A stretch of DNA of 64,000 nt, taken from Stackebrandtia nassauensis DSM 44728. GTDB taxonomy: Bacteria > Actinomycetota > Actinomycetes > Mycobacteriales > Micromonosporaceae. Both the position numbers and the translations under genes were made by a program. Under the pieces are notes generated by a model. It saw nothing but the letters and a program-made list of their open reading frames with translations, had not been told where the DNA came from and made no database searches. This document shows, in pieces, positions 9,020-16,805 of this stretch. Location: assembly GCF_000024545.1 (NCBI RefSeq), contig NC_013947.1, positions 3,286,001-3,350,000 of the forward strand. The letters run 5' to 3'. Within the stretch, counting starts at the first letter, position 1. Each line of letters starts with the position of its first letter.

Positions 9020-9050
9020 CCAACCTCCCATCGCGGGAGCGCGACGGCCG

Positions 9051-9458
9051 CTAGCCGGTCGCGATCGCGGTCTCGTGCACCGCTAGCCACCGCAGTCCTT
9101 CTTCGACCGACACGTCGGCGGTGAGGGTGGCGGTGGTGCGGCGCCGGTTCTCGGTGCCGCTGTGGCGGTGGATCTCGGTGAAGCGGACGACGACCACGTC
9201 GCCGCCGCTGGCGAGGATTGTCAGGTCTTCGATGTCGATGGTCATCCCGGGCAGCGCGTTGGCCGCGCCCGTCAGTTCGGTGCCCAGTTCCTCGCGGGAA
9301 ACGATGTCGCCGTCGCGTCCCACCATGGAGAAGTCGGGGTGTTGCGCGTGCATGATCCGCTGGTAGACCGATGGGGGCGCTTCGGTTCCCAGCCACAGCG
9401 CCAGATCCGCGTGCATTTCCTCCACCGCGTGGGCCACGCGGGCGTCGAGTGCGTCCAT
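9051..9458 (-). CDS. NTF2-like (SnoaL/DUF4440-type) small protein
   Basis: A 135-residue protein starting MDALDARVAHAVEEMHADLA. The pattern of an N-terminal helix pair, then HPDFSMVGRDGDIVSREEL and beta-strands such as VVVVRFTEIHRH, matches the NTF2-like fold used by SnoaL/DUF4440 proteins as a small-molecule pocket. No catalytic set is recognisable, so a role as enzyme, immunity or binding protein is open. An upstream in-frame ATG at 9497 would add 13 residues (MSMGPARSRIVTR). I prefer 9458 because the fold begins there and the longer form would overlap the -35 box of the downstream divergent transporter promoter. Confidence 0.65.
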   Translation of the reverse strand: MDALDARVAHAVEEMHADLALWLGTEAPPSVYQRIMHAQHPDFSMVGRDGDIVSREELGTELTGAANALPGMTIDIEDLTILASGGDVVVVRFTEIHRHSGTENRRRTTATLTADVSVEEGLRWLAVHETAIATG

Positions 9459-9490
9459 TCTCGTGACGATACGTGATCTCGCCGGACCCA

Positions 9491-9539
9491 TTGACACGGA
9501 TGGATCTTCGTCGGTACTGTCCCGAGAAATCGATTACTC
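9491..9539 (+). promoter_or_regulatory. Promoter and LacI-type operator of the GH172 transporter operon
   Basis: TTGACA at 9491-9496 and TACTGT at 9515-9520, separated by 18 bp, make a good vegetative promoter. Directly downstream, AGAAATCGATTACT (9525-9538) covers the expected transcription start. Its core AATCGATT is self-complementary with a central CG, as in LacI-family operators. The identical 14-mer lies in the same position after the isomerase promoter at 16722-16735, next to a LacI gene. A repressor bound here would block initiation. Binding by that regulator is inferred. Confidence 0.75.
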
Positions 9540-9554
9540 AACCGCGAGGTGCTT

Positions 9555-10892
9555 ATGTCTCCTGGGTTTGGGGAGTCCCGGCTCTCCCGTCGCGGACTGC
9601 TGCGGGCCTCGGCGCTGGGCCTGGGTGCCCTGGGCGCGGGCTCGCTGACGGCCTGCGCGGGCTCGAACCCCGATGAGCTGGTGTTCTGGCATTTCGTCGG
9701 GCCCAGCAGCCCGCAGGGCAAGTGGCAGACCACGATGGTCGACGACTGGAACAAGCACAACAAGGTCCGCATCACCGAACGGTTCGTCCCGTTCGGCGAC
9801 TACGCCAGCGGCCCGACCCTGCAGACCTCGTTCAGCGCCGACTCCGGCCCGGACATCTTCCTGCTCAGCCCCGGCGACTTCCTGCGCTACCACAACGCGG
9901 GCGTCCTGATGGACCTCACGCCGTACCTGCCCCAGTCGGTGCGCGACGACTACCTTCCCGGCACTTTGGACAGCCGCAGCTTCGACGGCAAGGTGTACGG
10001 TCTGCCCATCGAAAGCGAACCGTTGGCGCTGTTCTACAGCCACGACGCCTTCGAGAAGGCCGGACTGTCCGAAGCCGACGTTCCCGCCAACTGGGACCAG
10101 ATGCTGGACGTGGCCGACAAACTCACCACCGACCGCCGCTTCGGGCTGCTGTTCGAGACCAACCCCGGCTACTACCAGAACTTCACCTGGTACCCGTTCC
10201 TGTGGCAGGGCGGCGGATCGCCGGTGTCCAAGGACCAGAAGAGCGGCCGCTTCGACTCCAAGGCCACCGTGGACGCGCTCGCGCTGTGGCAGGACAGCAT
10301 CAACCGCCGGGTCGCTCCCACCCTGCCGCAGGGCTCGGGCGGCATGGACACCATCAGCAACCTCGGCAACGGCTACTGCGCCATGCAGCAGACCGGCGTG
10401 TGGGGAGTCGGCGAGCTCGGCATCCAGTTGCCGGACTTCAAGTTCGGGGTGGCGCCGCTGCCGAAACCGCCGGGCGGCAAGGACATCACCACCGCGGGCG
10501 GCTGGGCCCTGGTCGCCAACGTGCGCGGCCGCAACCCCGAGGCCGCCGCCGAGTTCATCGCCTGGGCGCTGGGCAGCGACGAGGACGACTGCGTCGAACG
10601 GGGACGCCAGCTCAACACCGTCATCAAGAAGAACCTGCCGGTGCGCCGCAGCGTCCGCGACCTCGCCGAGAAGTCCGGCGACATCGACACCGACAACTAC
10701 CGGAAGTTCGTGGAGGAGATCGCCCCGATCGCGGTCGGCGAACCCCGCTACCCGGTGGAGATCTACCGGAGCATCTCGGACGCCATCCAGGCCTGCCAGC
10801 TGGACGGCGCCGACCCGGCCACCGTCGCGGCGGACACGGACGAGCAGATCCAGACGTTCGTGTCCACATACGAAGGAGCGTCGATCCTGTGA
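9555..10892 (+). CDS. Sugar ABC transporter substrate-binding lipoprotein (Tat-type signal)
   Basis: A 445-residue extracellular solute-binding protein of the family serving CUT1 oligosaccharide transporters. The N-terminus carries a twin-arginine motif (SRLSRRGLLRAS) and a lipobox (GSLTAC, Cys about residue 37), so it is probably exported folded and lipid-anchored. The mature part, starting ELVFWHFVGP, is typical of MalE/UgpB-like proteins. ATG at 9555 is chosen over the in-frame GTG at 9549 because the GAGG box (9546-9549) then has correct spacing. The gene leads an operon with two permeases and a GH172 hydrolase and follows a LacI-type operator. The ligand is probably an oligosaccharide cleaved by the GH172 enzyme. 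Confidence 0.93.
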   Translation: MSPGFGESRLSRRGLLRASALGLGALGAGSLTACAGSNPDELVFWHFVGPSSPQGKWQTTMVDDWNKHNKVRITERFVPFGDYASGPTLQTSFSADSGPDIFLLSPGDFLRYHNAGVLMDLTPYLPQSVRDDYLPGTLDSRSFDGKVYGLPIESEPLALFYSHDAFEKAGLSEADVPANWDQMLDVADKLTTDRRFGLLFETNPGYYQNFTWYPFLWQGGGSPVSKDQKSGRFDSKATVDALALWQDSINRRVAPTLPQGSGGMDTISNLGNGYCAMQQTGVWGVGELGIQLPDFKFGVAPLPKPPGGKDITTAGGWALVANVRGRNPEAAAEFIAWALGSDEDDCVERGRQLNTVIKKNLPVRRSVRDLAEKSGDIDTDNYRKFVEEIAPIAVGEPRYPVEIYRSISDAIQACQLDGADPATVAADTDEQIQTFVSTYEGASIL

Positions 10893-11806
10893 CCACCAGC
10901 AATCTCACCCGCATCGTGCCCCGGCGCCGCCCCGGCGAGGCCCGCGCCGGATACGGCTTCATCGCCCTGGACGGCCTGGGACTGATCGTCTTCGTCGCCG
11001 GGCCCGCTCTGCTGGCCCTCGTCATCGGACTGTTCGACGTGGACGGATTCGGCAAGATCGAGTTCGCCGGATTCGACAACTTCGCGCTGATGGCGGGGGA
11101 CAAGCTGCTGTGGAAGTGCGTCGGCATCACCGCGATCTTCACGGCGATTTTCGTGCCCACCGCCTTCGTGGTGAGCCTGTGCCTGGCCCTGGTGGTCAAG
11201 AACCCCTATCCCGGCGTCGGTCTGGTGCGCGCGGCGCTGTTCCTGCCGCAGGTGATCAGCCTGGTCGTCATCGGCGTCATGTGGAAGTTCCTGCTCACCG
11301 ACAAGACCGGGGTGGTGTCGGGGATCCTCAGCCCGCTGGGCCTCGGCGACACCTCGTGGCTGGGTGACCCGTGGCTGGCGCTGCCGACGGTGGCCTTCAT
11401 CAGCGTGTGGTTCCTGATGGGCTACCAGATGCTGATCTTCCTGGCCGGACTGCAGGACATCCCGAACGAACTCTACGATGCCGCCACAGTGGACGGCGCC
11501 AACGCGTGGCAGCGGTTCTGGAACGTCACCTGGCCGTGTCTGCGCCCCACCAGCTTCTTCGTGCTCGTCACCTCGATGGTCAACGCGATCGCCGGGACGC
11601 TGGCCTTCGACATCATCTACGTGCTCACCAAGGGCGGCCCGGCCAACTCCACGTCCACGGTCATCTTCTACGCCTACCAGCAGGCGTTCACGTACGGCAG
11701 GTTCGGCTACGCGGCGGCGATCTGCGGATTCGTCGTGGCCGTGCTGATCCTGCTCACCGGCGCGATGTTCGCCGCCACCCGCGGAGGTCGATTCAATGAC
11801 GCGTGA
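10889..11806 (+). CDS. CUT1 sugar ABC transporter permease (MalF-like)
   Basis: A 305-residue membrane protein with six predicted helices. GTG at 10889 overlaps the binding-protein stop (GTGA), and GAAGGAG lies about 10 bases upstream. The cytoplasmic EAA loop that contacts the ATPase is ELYDAATVDGANAWQRFWNV followed by TWP, and the C-terminal region LTKGGPANST is typical of MalF-type subunits. It should pair with the next gene as a heterodimeric channel. No CUT1 ATPase gene is present in this locus, so the pair probably uses a shared MsiK-like ATPase encoded elsewhere, as is common in actinomycetes. Confidence 0.93.
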   Translation: MTTSNLTRIVPRRRPGEARAGYGFIALDGLGLIVFVAGPALLALVIGLFDVDGFGKIEFAGFDNFALMAGDKLLWKCVGITAIFTAIFVPTAFVVSLCLALVVKNPYPGVGLVRAALFLPQVISLVVIGVMWKFLLTDKTGVVSGILSPLGLGDTSWLGDPWLALPTVAFISVWFLMGYQMLIFLAGLQDIPNELYDAATVDGANAWQRFWNVTWPCLRPTSFFVLVTSMVNAIAGTLAFDIIYVLTKGGPANSTSTVIFYAYQQAFTYGRFGYAAAICGFVVAVLILLTGAMFAATRGGRFNDA

Positions 11807-12620
11807 CCGTGCCCAACCCCGGGCCCCGATCACCTGGCTGTCCATCGTGGGCTACCTGCTGGCGCTCGTGACCGCGCTGCCCATCCTGTGGATGGTGCTG
11901 GCCGCCTTCCGCCCCAAGGGCGACGTGTTCGCGCTGACCTGGCCGACAAACCTGACCACCGAGAACTTCACCTACGTGCTGACCGAGGTCCCGTTCCCGG
12001 TCTACCTCGGCAACAGCGCCCTGGTGTCCATCGTGGTCACCGTGATCGCGCTGTTCCTGCACACCATGGCCGGATACGCGCTGGCCCGGTTGCGGTTCCC
12101 CGGCCGGGGCCTGGCCTTCGGTCTGGTGATCGCGACGCTGTTGATCTCGCTGCCGGTGATCCTGGTGCCGCTGTTCATGGTGACCGAGGTACTGGGCATG
12201 GTGAACACCTACGCGGGCCTGATCGTGCCCAGCATCTTCAACGCCTTCGGCGTGTTCCTGTTGCGGCAGTTCTACCTCAGCCTTCCCACCGACCTGGAGG
12301 ACGCCGGTCGCCTGGACGGCTGCGGCCACCTGCGGCTGTACTGGCACATCGTGCTGCCGTTGAGCCGCCCCATCATGGCGTCGCTGGCGGTGCTGTTCTT
12401 CCTGGCGAACTGGAACTCCTTCGTGTGGCCGCTGACCGTGGCCCAGGACGAGAACCTGCGCGTCGTGCAGGTCGGGATCAACTCGCTGCAAGGACAATAT
12501 GGACAGGACTACCAGTACGTGCTGGCCGGGTCGGTCCTGGCCGCGATCCCGACGGTGATCGTGTTCCTCATCGGACAACGCAGGATCGTCGACTCACTGA
12601 AGACAACCGGATTGAAATAG
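11796..12620 (+). CDS. CUT1 sugar ABC transporter permease (MalG-like)
   Basis: A 274-residue protein with six predicted membrane helices that overlaps the previous permease by 11 bp, indicating translational coupling. The EAA loop reads LEDAGRLDGCGHLRLYWHIV followed by LPLSRP. The N-terminal pattern LPILWMVLAAFRPKGDV and the C-terminal IGQRRIVDSLKTTGLK are characteristic of MalG-type subunits. It forms the second half of the channel with the 10889-11806 product. Ten bases after its stop the GH172 gene begins, so the four genes read as one transcript. Confidence 0.93.
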   Translation: MTRDRAQPRAPITWLSIVGYLLALVTALPILWMVLAAFRPKGDVFALTWPTNLTTENFTYVLTEVPFPVYLGNSALVSIVVTVIALFLHTMAGYALARLRFPGRGLAFGLVIATLLISLPVILVPLFMVTEVLGMVNTYAGLIVPSIFNAFGVFLLRQFYLSLPTDLEDAGRLDGCGHLRLYWHIVLPLSRPIMASLAVLFFLANWNSFVWPLTVAQDENLRVVQVGINSLQGQYGQDYQYVLAGSVLAAIPTVIVFLIGQRRIVDSLKTTGLK

Positions 12621-12630
12621 GAGGAACCTC

Positions 12631-13716
12631 GTGCGGGAATCGGCATACGGACAGTTCGGCTCGAGCCTGCGGGACCTGCCCAGGCTGCGCAACTCACGAC
12701 GGGGCCGGGCGTCGAGCTGGGACACCACCGGCGGCAACGACGACCGGGTCACCGTGGAGCCGGGCGAGACGGTGACGCTGGCCGACCTGCGCGGCCCCGG
12801 GGCGATCACCCACATCTGGTGCACCACGATGCTGGAGACTCCGGACGGACCCTGGGCGGTCGAGACCGACTTCCTGCGGCGCCTGGTCCTCAAGATCACC
12901 TGGGACGACGCCGACCACCCCAGCGTCCTGGTGCCGCTGGGGGACTTCTTCGGCGTCGGACACGGCCGCACCGCGAACTTCTCCTCGGCGCCACTGCAGA
13001 TGAGTCCACAGGACGGCAAGGGCTTCAACAGCTGGTTCGCCATGCCCTACGCGCAGGGTGCCAAAGTCGAGCTCATCAGCGAACTGGAGCAACAGAAGGT
13101 CTTCTTCTACTACTACGTCGACTACGAGTCGTACGCCCGCGCTGAGGACGACCTGGGCTACTTCCACGCCCAGTGGCACCGCGAGAACCCCACCGACGGA
13201 CAGCCGCGCGGCGAGTCCACCGTGCCGCAGCACCTGTTCGAGGGCCCCAACCTGACCGGCGAGGGCAACTACGTGATCCTGGACGCGACCGGCCGCGGCC
13301 ACTACGTCGGCTGTGTGTTCAACGTGCACAACCTGTCCGACAGCACCGACTGGGACTGGTACGGCGAGGGCGACGACATGATCTTCATCGACGGCGAACC
13401 CTGGCCGCCGAGGCTGCACGGCACCGGAACCGAGGACTACTTCAACACCTCCTGGTGCCCGACCCAGACCTACCACGCCCCGTACCACGGCATCACGCTG
13501 CCGGGCCGCGACAACTGGAAGGGCCAGATCTCGATGTACCGGTTCCACATCGAGGATCCGGTGCTGTTCAACGAGTCCATCAAGGTCACCATCGAGCACG
13601 GCCACGCCAACAAACGCTGTGACGACATCTCCTCGGTGGCGTACTGGTACCAGACGCTGCCGCACCGGCCGTTCGACCTGGCACCCGTCGCGCAACGGCT
13701 GCCGCGCTCGGAGTGA
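12631..13716 (+). CDS. GH172 (DUF2961) family glycoside hydrolase, cytoplasmic
   Basis: A 361-residue protein of the DUF2961 family, now glycoside hydrolase family 172. Characterised members act on furanosides: alpha-D-fructofuranosidase/difructose-anhydride enzymes and exo-alpha-D-arabinofuranosidases. Diagnostic stretches are GPGAITHIWCTT (residues about 54-65), DFFGVGHGR, and GTGTEDYFNTSWCP (about 264-277, with the conserved GTEDY acid at about 268). GGAGGAACCTC precedes the GTG start. There is no signal peptide, so the substrate is presumably imported by the co-transcribed transporter and cleaved inside. Neighbouring isomerase and kinase genes under the same operator suggest that the released sugar is an aldose such as D-arabinose. 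Fructose release is the main alternative. Confidence 0.85.
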   Translation: MRESAYGQFGSSLRDLPRLRNSRRGRASSWDTTGGNDDRVTVEPGETVTLADLRGPGAITHIWCTTMLETPDGPWAVETDFLRRLVLKITWDDADHPSVLVPLGDFFGVGHGRTANFSSAPLQMSPQDGKGFNSWFAMPYAQGAKVELISELEQQKVFFYYYVDYESYARAEDDLGYFHAQWHRENPTDGQPRGESTVPQHLFEGPNLTGEGNYVILDATGRGHYVGCVFNVHNLSDSTDWDWYGEGDDMIFIDGEPWPPRLHGTGTEDYFNTSWCPTQTYHAPYHGITLPGRDNWKGQISMYRFHIEDPVLFNESIKVTIEHGHANKRCDDISSVAYWYQTLPHRPFDLAPVAQRLPRSE

Positions 13717-13737
13717 CGGACACCCGAAGCGGCTGAG

Positions 13738-13757
13738 GGCGGGCCGCCGAGCCCGCC
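13738..13757. terminator. Hairpin terminator between the convergent GH172 and kinase genes
   Basis: GGCGGGC (13738-13744), a 6-base loop and GCCCGCC (13751-13757) form a strong inverted repeat in the 42-bp gap between the two converging operons. There is no long T-run, but in GC-rich actinobacteria such hairpins commonly end transcripts. It could serve both directions. Confidence 0.6.
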
Positions 13758-13758
13758 T

Positions 13759-15255
13759 TCAGTCCGCCAGCTTCTGCTGGTGCGCCAGGAAATGCGCGAC
13801 GTCGCTCGTGGCCGGGTAGAGCTCGCGATAGTGCCGGTAGAACGCGTCGTACGCCTCCGCCCGCGCCGGATCCGGCCGTACGGTCGCGGTCACGGGGTTC
13901 CACGCCGCCAGGTCGACGTCGAGGCCGAGCCCGTGCGCGGCCAGCATCGCGTCGCCCAGGCAGGCGCCGATGGTGTGCGACGGGATGTCCTGTGCCTGAT
14001 TGGTCACATCGGACACGATCTGCGTCCACAGTCCACCCTTGGTGCCGCCGCCGACGGCCACCAGCCGCTCGATCGAACCGTGCGCCGAGGCCATGGTCTC
14101 CAGGTTGTGCCGCACCCCGTGGGCGATCCCCTCCAGCGCCGCCCGGTACAGCTCCGCCGGTCCATGCGCCAGCGTCAGCCCCGCGATCACGCCCCGGGCC
14201 TCCGGATCGAAGATCGGGGTACGTTCGCCCGCGAAGTACGGCAACAGCAGCAGTCCCCGGCTCCCGGCCGGGACCGTGGCCGCCGCCGCGGTCAGCTCGG
14301 CGAAGTCGCCGCCGACCAGCCGCCGCAGCCAGTCGGTGACCGACCCGGAGGTGGCCATGCCCGCCGCCAGTGAGAACGTGCCCGGCATCGCGCCGCTGGT
14401 GGTCCACAGTCCCCGATGCGGTCGCGGATCGGCGGCCACGTTGACGATGAACATGGTGGTGCCGTACATGACCATGGTCTCGCCGGGCTCGCGCACCCCG
14501 ACGCTGACCGACTCGGCCCACGCGTCCACCGTGCCCGCCATGACCGGCAGATCCCGGGGCAGCCCGGTCGCGGCGGCGGCCGTGGCCGACACCGCACCCA
14601 CCACCTCGCCGGGCCAGGCCAGCCGTGGCAGCGCCAGCCCCGGCGCCACCTTCTCGGCCCAGTCACGCGCCCAGCCGAAGGACCGCTGATCGTAGAGCGG
14701 GTCGCACTGGCTGGCCGAATGATGGTCCAGCACGTACTCGCCGGTGAGCCGGTGCACCAGATAGGAACTGGCCATCAACAGCTTCTCGGTGCGCCGCCAC
14801 ACATCCGGCTCGTGCTTGGCCAGCCAGCGGATCTTGGGGCCGACGGCCTGACTGGACAGGGGAGTACCGCCCCGCTCCATGATGGCCTCGGCCCCGAACT
14901 CGGCGTCGAGCTCGTCGATCTCGGCGCTGGCACGGGTGTCGACCCCGTACAGGATCGCCGGACGCAACGGACGGCCGTCGCCGTCGGCGGGCAGCAGCAC
15001 CGGACCGATACCGCTGGTGGCCAGCCCCGCGATGTCGCGGCCGTCGACGTGTTCCAGCAACCGGCCGACCAGGTACCGGAAGTCGTCCCACCACACCGTC
15101 TCGGCGTCGTGCTCGAACCAACCCGGGTGCGGGGTGGCGGTCTCGTGGGCGCGTTCGGCGCGGGCCAGGATCGACCCGCGCCGGTCCACCGCGACCGCCT
15201 TGGAACTGGACGTGCCGATGTCGACGCCCAGCAGTATCGCGTTGTCGCCGGTCAC
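13759..15255 (-). CDS. FGGY-family carbohydrate kinase
   Basis: A 498-residue sugar kinase. ATP-dependent phosphorylation is indicated by the N-terminal LGVDIGTSSSKAVAVD, and the FGGY C-terminal lobe by the glycine-rich RLVAVGGGTKGGLWTQIV (about residues 395-412). AGTVDAWAESVSVG in the middle is another family element. The GTG at 15255 has GAGGGA about 7 bases upstream. It lies 2 bp after the isomerase stop, so the two are translationally coupled. FGGY kinases phosphorylate ketoses and polyols. Given the fucose/arabinose-isomerase-like partner and the absence of an aldolase, a ketopentose such as D-ribulose is a reasonable substrate; gluconate, xylulose and fuculose cannot be excluded by sequence. 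Confidence 0.88.
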   Translation of the reverse strand: MTGDNAILLGVDIGTSSSKAVAVDRRGSILARAERAHETATPHPGWFEHDAETVWWDDFRYLVGRLLEHVDGRDIAGLATSGIGPVLLPADGDGRPLRPAILYGVDTRASAEIDELDAEFGAEAIMERGGTPLSSQAVGPKIRWLAKHEPDVWRRTEKLLMASSYLVHRLTGEYVLDHHSASQCDPLYDQRSFGWARDWAEKVAPGLALPRLAWPGEVVGAVSATAAAATGLPRDLPVMAGTVDAWAESVSVGVREPGETMVMYGTTMFIVNVAADPRPHRGLWTTSGAMPGTFSLAAGMATSGSVTDWLRRLVGGDFAELTAAAATVPAGSRGLLLLPYFAGERTPIFDPEARGVIAGLTLAHGPAELYRAALEGIAHGVRHNLETMASAHGSIERLVAVGGGTKGGLWTQIVSDVTNQAQDIPSHTIGACLGDAMLAAHGLGLDVDLAAWNPVTATVRPDPARAEAYDAFYRHYRELYPATSDVAHFLAHQQKLAD

Positions 15256-15257
15256 GG

Positions 15258-16670
15258 TCAGTCCCTCGTGAACTCGTCGAGACTGATGCCCATCAGCTCG
15301 CACACCGTCCGCAGCTCGGCGCGCCGGTCACCGGGCACGGCGTGGATGTGGTTGGCGCCGAACCGGGACAGGAAGGTCGCGGCGGGCGCGTGGATGCGTG
15401 CCCACGCGTGCGGCCACTCCGGTGTGGAGCGTCGCATCATCTCGGTGTTGACCTCGTCGTCGAATTCCTGGAACTCACCGTGCATCAGCTGCATCCGGTA
15501 CTTTCCGTCCAGTCTGGTCAACCGCGCCAGCGTCATCTCGCCGGGGGCGGCGATGTGGTGCACCGAGGCGCCGCCGGCGGGGAAGAAGAACACCTCGGGG
15601 TACAGGTGCACCCGGGCCAGGTTGACGGCCGGATCGTCGCTGCGGGCGGCGTACCAGGTCGCGTGCTGCCCGGAGTTGCACAGGTCCCACACGTCCCGGT
15701 CGGCGTGGTAGTGCCGCACGTCGGCGAACAGCACCGGCGTGCCGGTGATCCCCTTCAGCAGCTGCATCGTCAGCGCGCCGTCCATGTCGGCCTCGGTGGC
15801 GCACACGTGCGGCGCCTTGGGGCCGTTCCAGTCGTAGGGGTCGTTGAGGAACGCCTCGGCGATGTCCATGGTGGCGAAGTACTGGGTCAGTTCCGGCTGC
15901 CCCTTGATACCGGTGAAGTCGAGGTTCCACTCCTCGATCAGCTCCCGCATCGCCATATAGGAGCCGATCTGCCGCTCCAGCAGCTCGGGCGTGAGCTTCT
16001 TGCCGTCATAGTGGACGTTGGCGTTGGTCTCCAGCCATTCCCGGGCGTGCTTCTTCTCGGACGCGTCGGCCAGCTCCGCGCGGCGCACGATCTCGTACTG
16101 GTCGATCTCCTCCACGTCGATGCCGAACTCGCGCTGCCACTGGTCGGTGTTGGCCACGGCGGTGTACATGCCCATCGGACGACCGCCGATCCGGCCGAAG
16201 GTGGAACCGCGCAGGCTCGACACCGCCGCCGCGGCGCTGGCCCGCACCCCGATCGCGTCGATGAGTTCGGTGTCGTCCGCGTCGCCCCACAGCCGGGTGT
16301 GCTCGCGGCCGATCTGGTCCAGCGCGCCACCGGCGGCCAGCATGCCCACCATGCCCGGCTGCGCCGGGTCGATGGTGGACAACAGCAGCAGCGGACCGGG
16401 GGAGGCGTCGGCGGCCAGCATCGTGAAATGCGGGAACGCCCACACCGCGTAGTGCAGCACGGTCAGGTCGACGCCCCGGGCCGCCACCCGGCGCGCCACC
16501 GCGGTGGCCACGGTGTTGGACGTGACCTGCTCCTCGCCCCGGATCACCTCGTGCCCGGCGGCTTCCAGGCTCGCGACCAGGCGATCCTCGTAACCGGCGA
16601 TGAAGTCGCCGATGTCCTTTTGCACGTACTCACGGCCGTCCGAAATGCTGATCACGCCAATGCGCGCCAC
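15258..16670 (-). CDS. L-fucose/D-arabinose isomerase-family protein
   Basis: A 470-residue enzyme of the L-fucose isomerase superfamily, which interconverts aldoses and ketoses using Mn2+. The metal ligands can be matched: Glu293 in CATEADMDGALTMQLL, Asp317 in PVLFADVRHY, and the C-terminal His443 in FGANHIHAVPG. The protein is shorter than the roughly 590-residue E. coli FucI, as in many actinobacterial homologues. The start is GTG with AGGAGG 5-6 bases upstream. It is the first gene of a two-gene operon with the kinase, behind a promoter carrying the same 14-bp operator as the transporter operon. FucI enzymes also act on D-arabinose. L-arabinose isomerase activity is less likely from the motifs. 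Confidence 0.85.
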   Translation of the reverse strand: MARIGVISISDGREYVQKDIGDFIAGYEDRLVASLEAAGHEVIRGEEQVTSNTVATAVARRVAARGVDLTVLHYAVWAFPHFTMLAADASPGPLLLLSTIDPAQPGMVGMLAAGGALDQIGREHTRLWGDADDTELIDAIGVRASAAAAVSSLRGSTFGRIGGRPMGMYTAVANTDQWQREFGIDVEEIDQYEIVRRAELADASEKKHAREWLETNANVHYDGKKLTPELLERQIGSYMAMRELIEEWNLDFTGIKGQPELTQYFATMDIAEAFLNDPYDWNGPKAPHVCATEADMDGALTMQLLKGITGTPVLFADVRHYHADRDVWDLCNSGQHATWYAARSDDPAVNLARVHLYPEVFFFPAGGASVHHIAAPGEMTLARLTRLDGKYRMQLMHGEFQEFDDEVNTEMMRRSTPEWPHAWARIHAPAATFLSRFGANHIHAVPGDRRAELRTVCELMGISLDEFTRD

Positions 16671-16721
16671 GTGTCCTCCTGTGCCGGGGGCCGGTGCCCG
16701 AGGCGATCCGGCCGAGCGTCC

Positions 16722-16769
16722 AGAAATCGATTACTCCGCACGTTATGCTCTTGCCCGACGCACTGTCAA
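16722..16769 (-). promoter_or_regulatory. Promoter and LacI-type operator of the isomerase-kinase operon
   Basis: Read on the minus strand, TTGACA (16769-16764), an 18-bp spacer and TAACGT (16745-16740) form a promoter. Four bases downstream AGTAATCGATTTCT covers 16735-16722. On the plus strand this is AGAAATCGATTACT, identical to 9525-9538, where it also follows a TTGACA promoter with an 18-bp spacer. The neighbouring LacI gene starts 70 bp away and is the obvious candidate regulator of both sites. Confidence 0.75.
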
Positions 16770-16805
16770 TAGGGCGGGCGATTCGCAGACGGAGGTTTGT
16801 GAACG

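Noticed and set aside
9020-9050. Hairpin at the convergent ends of the PLD-like and NTF2-like genes
   Set aside because: The GC-rich inverted sequence here is imperfect and has no T-run, so a terminator is not called.
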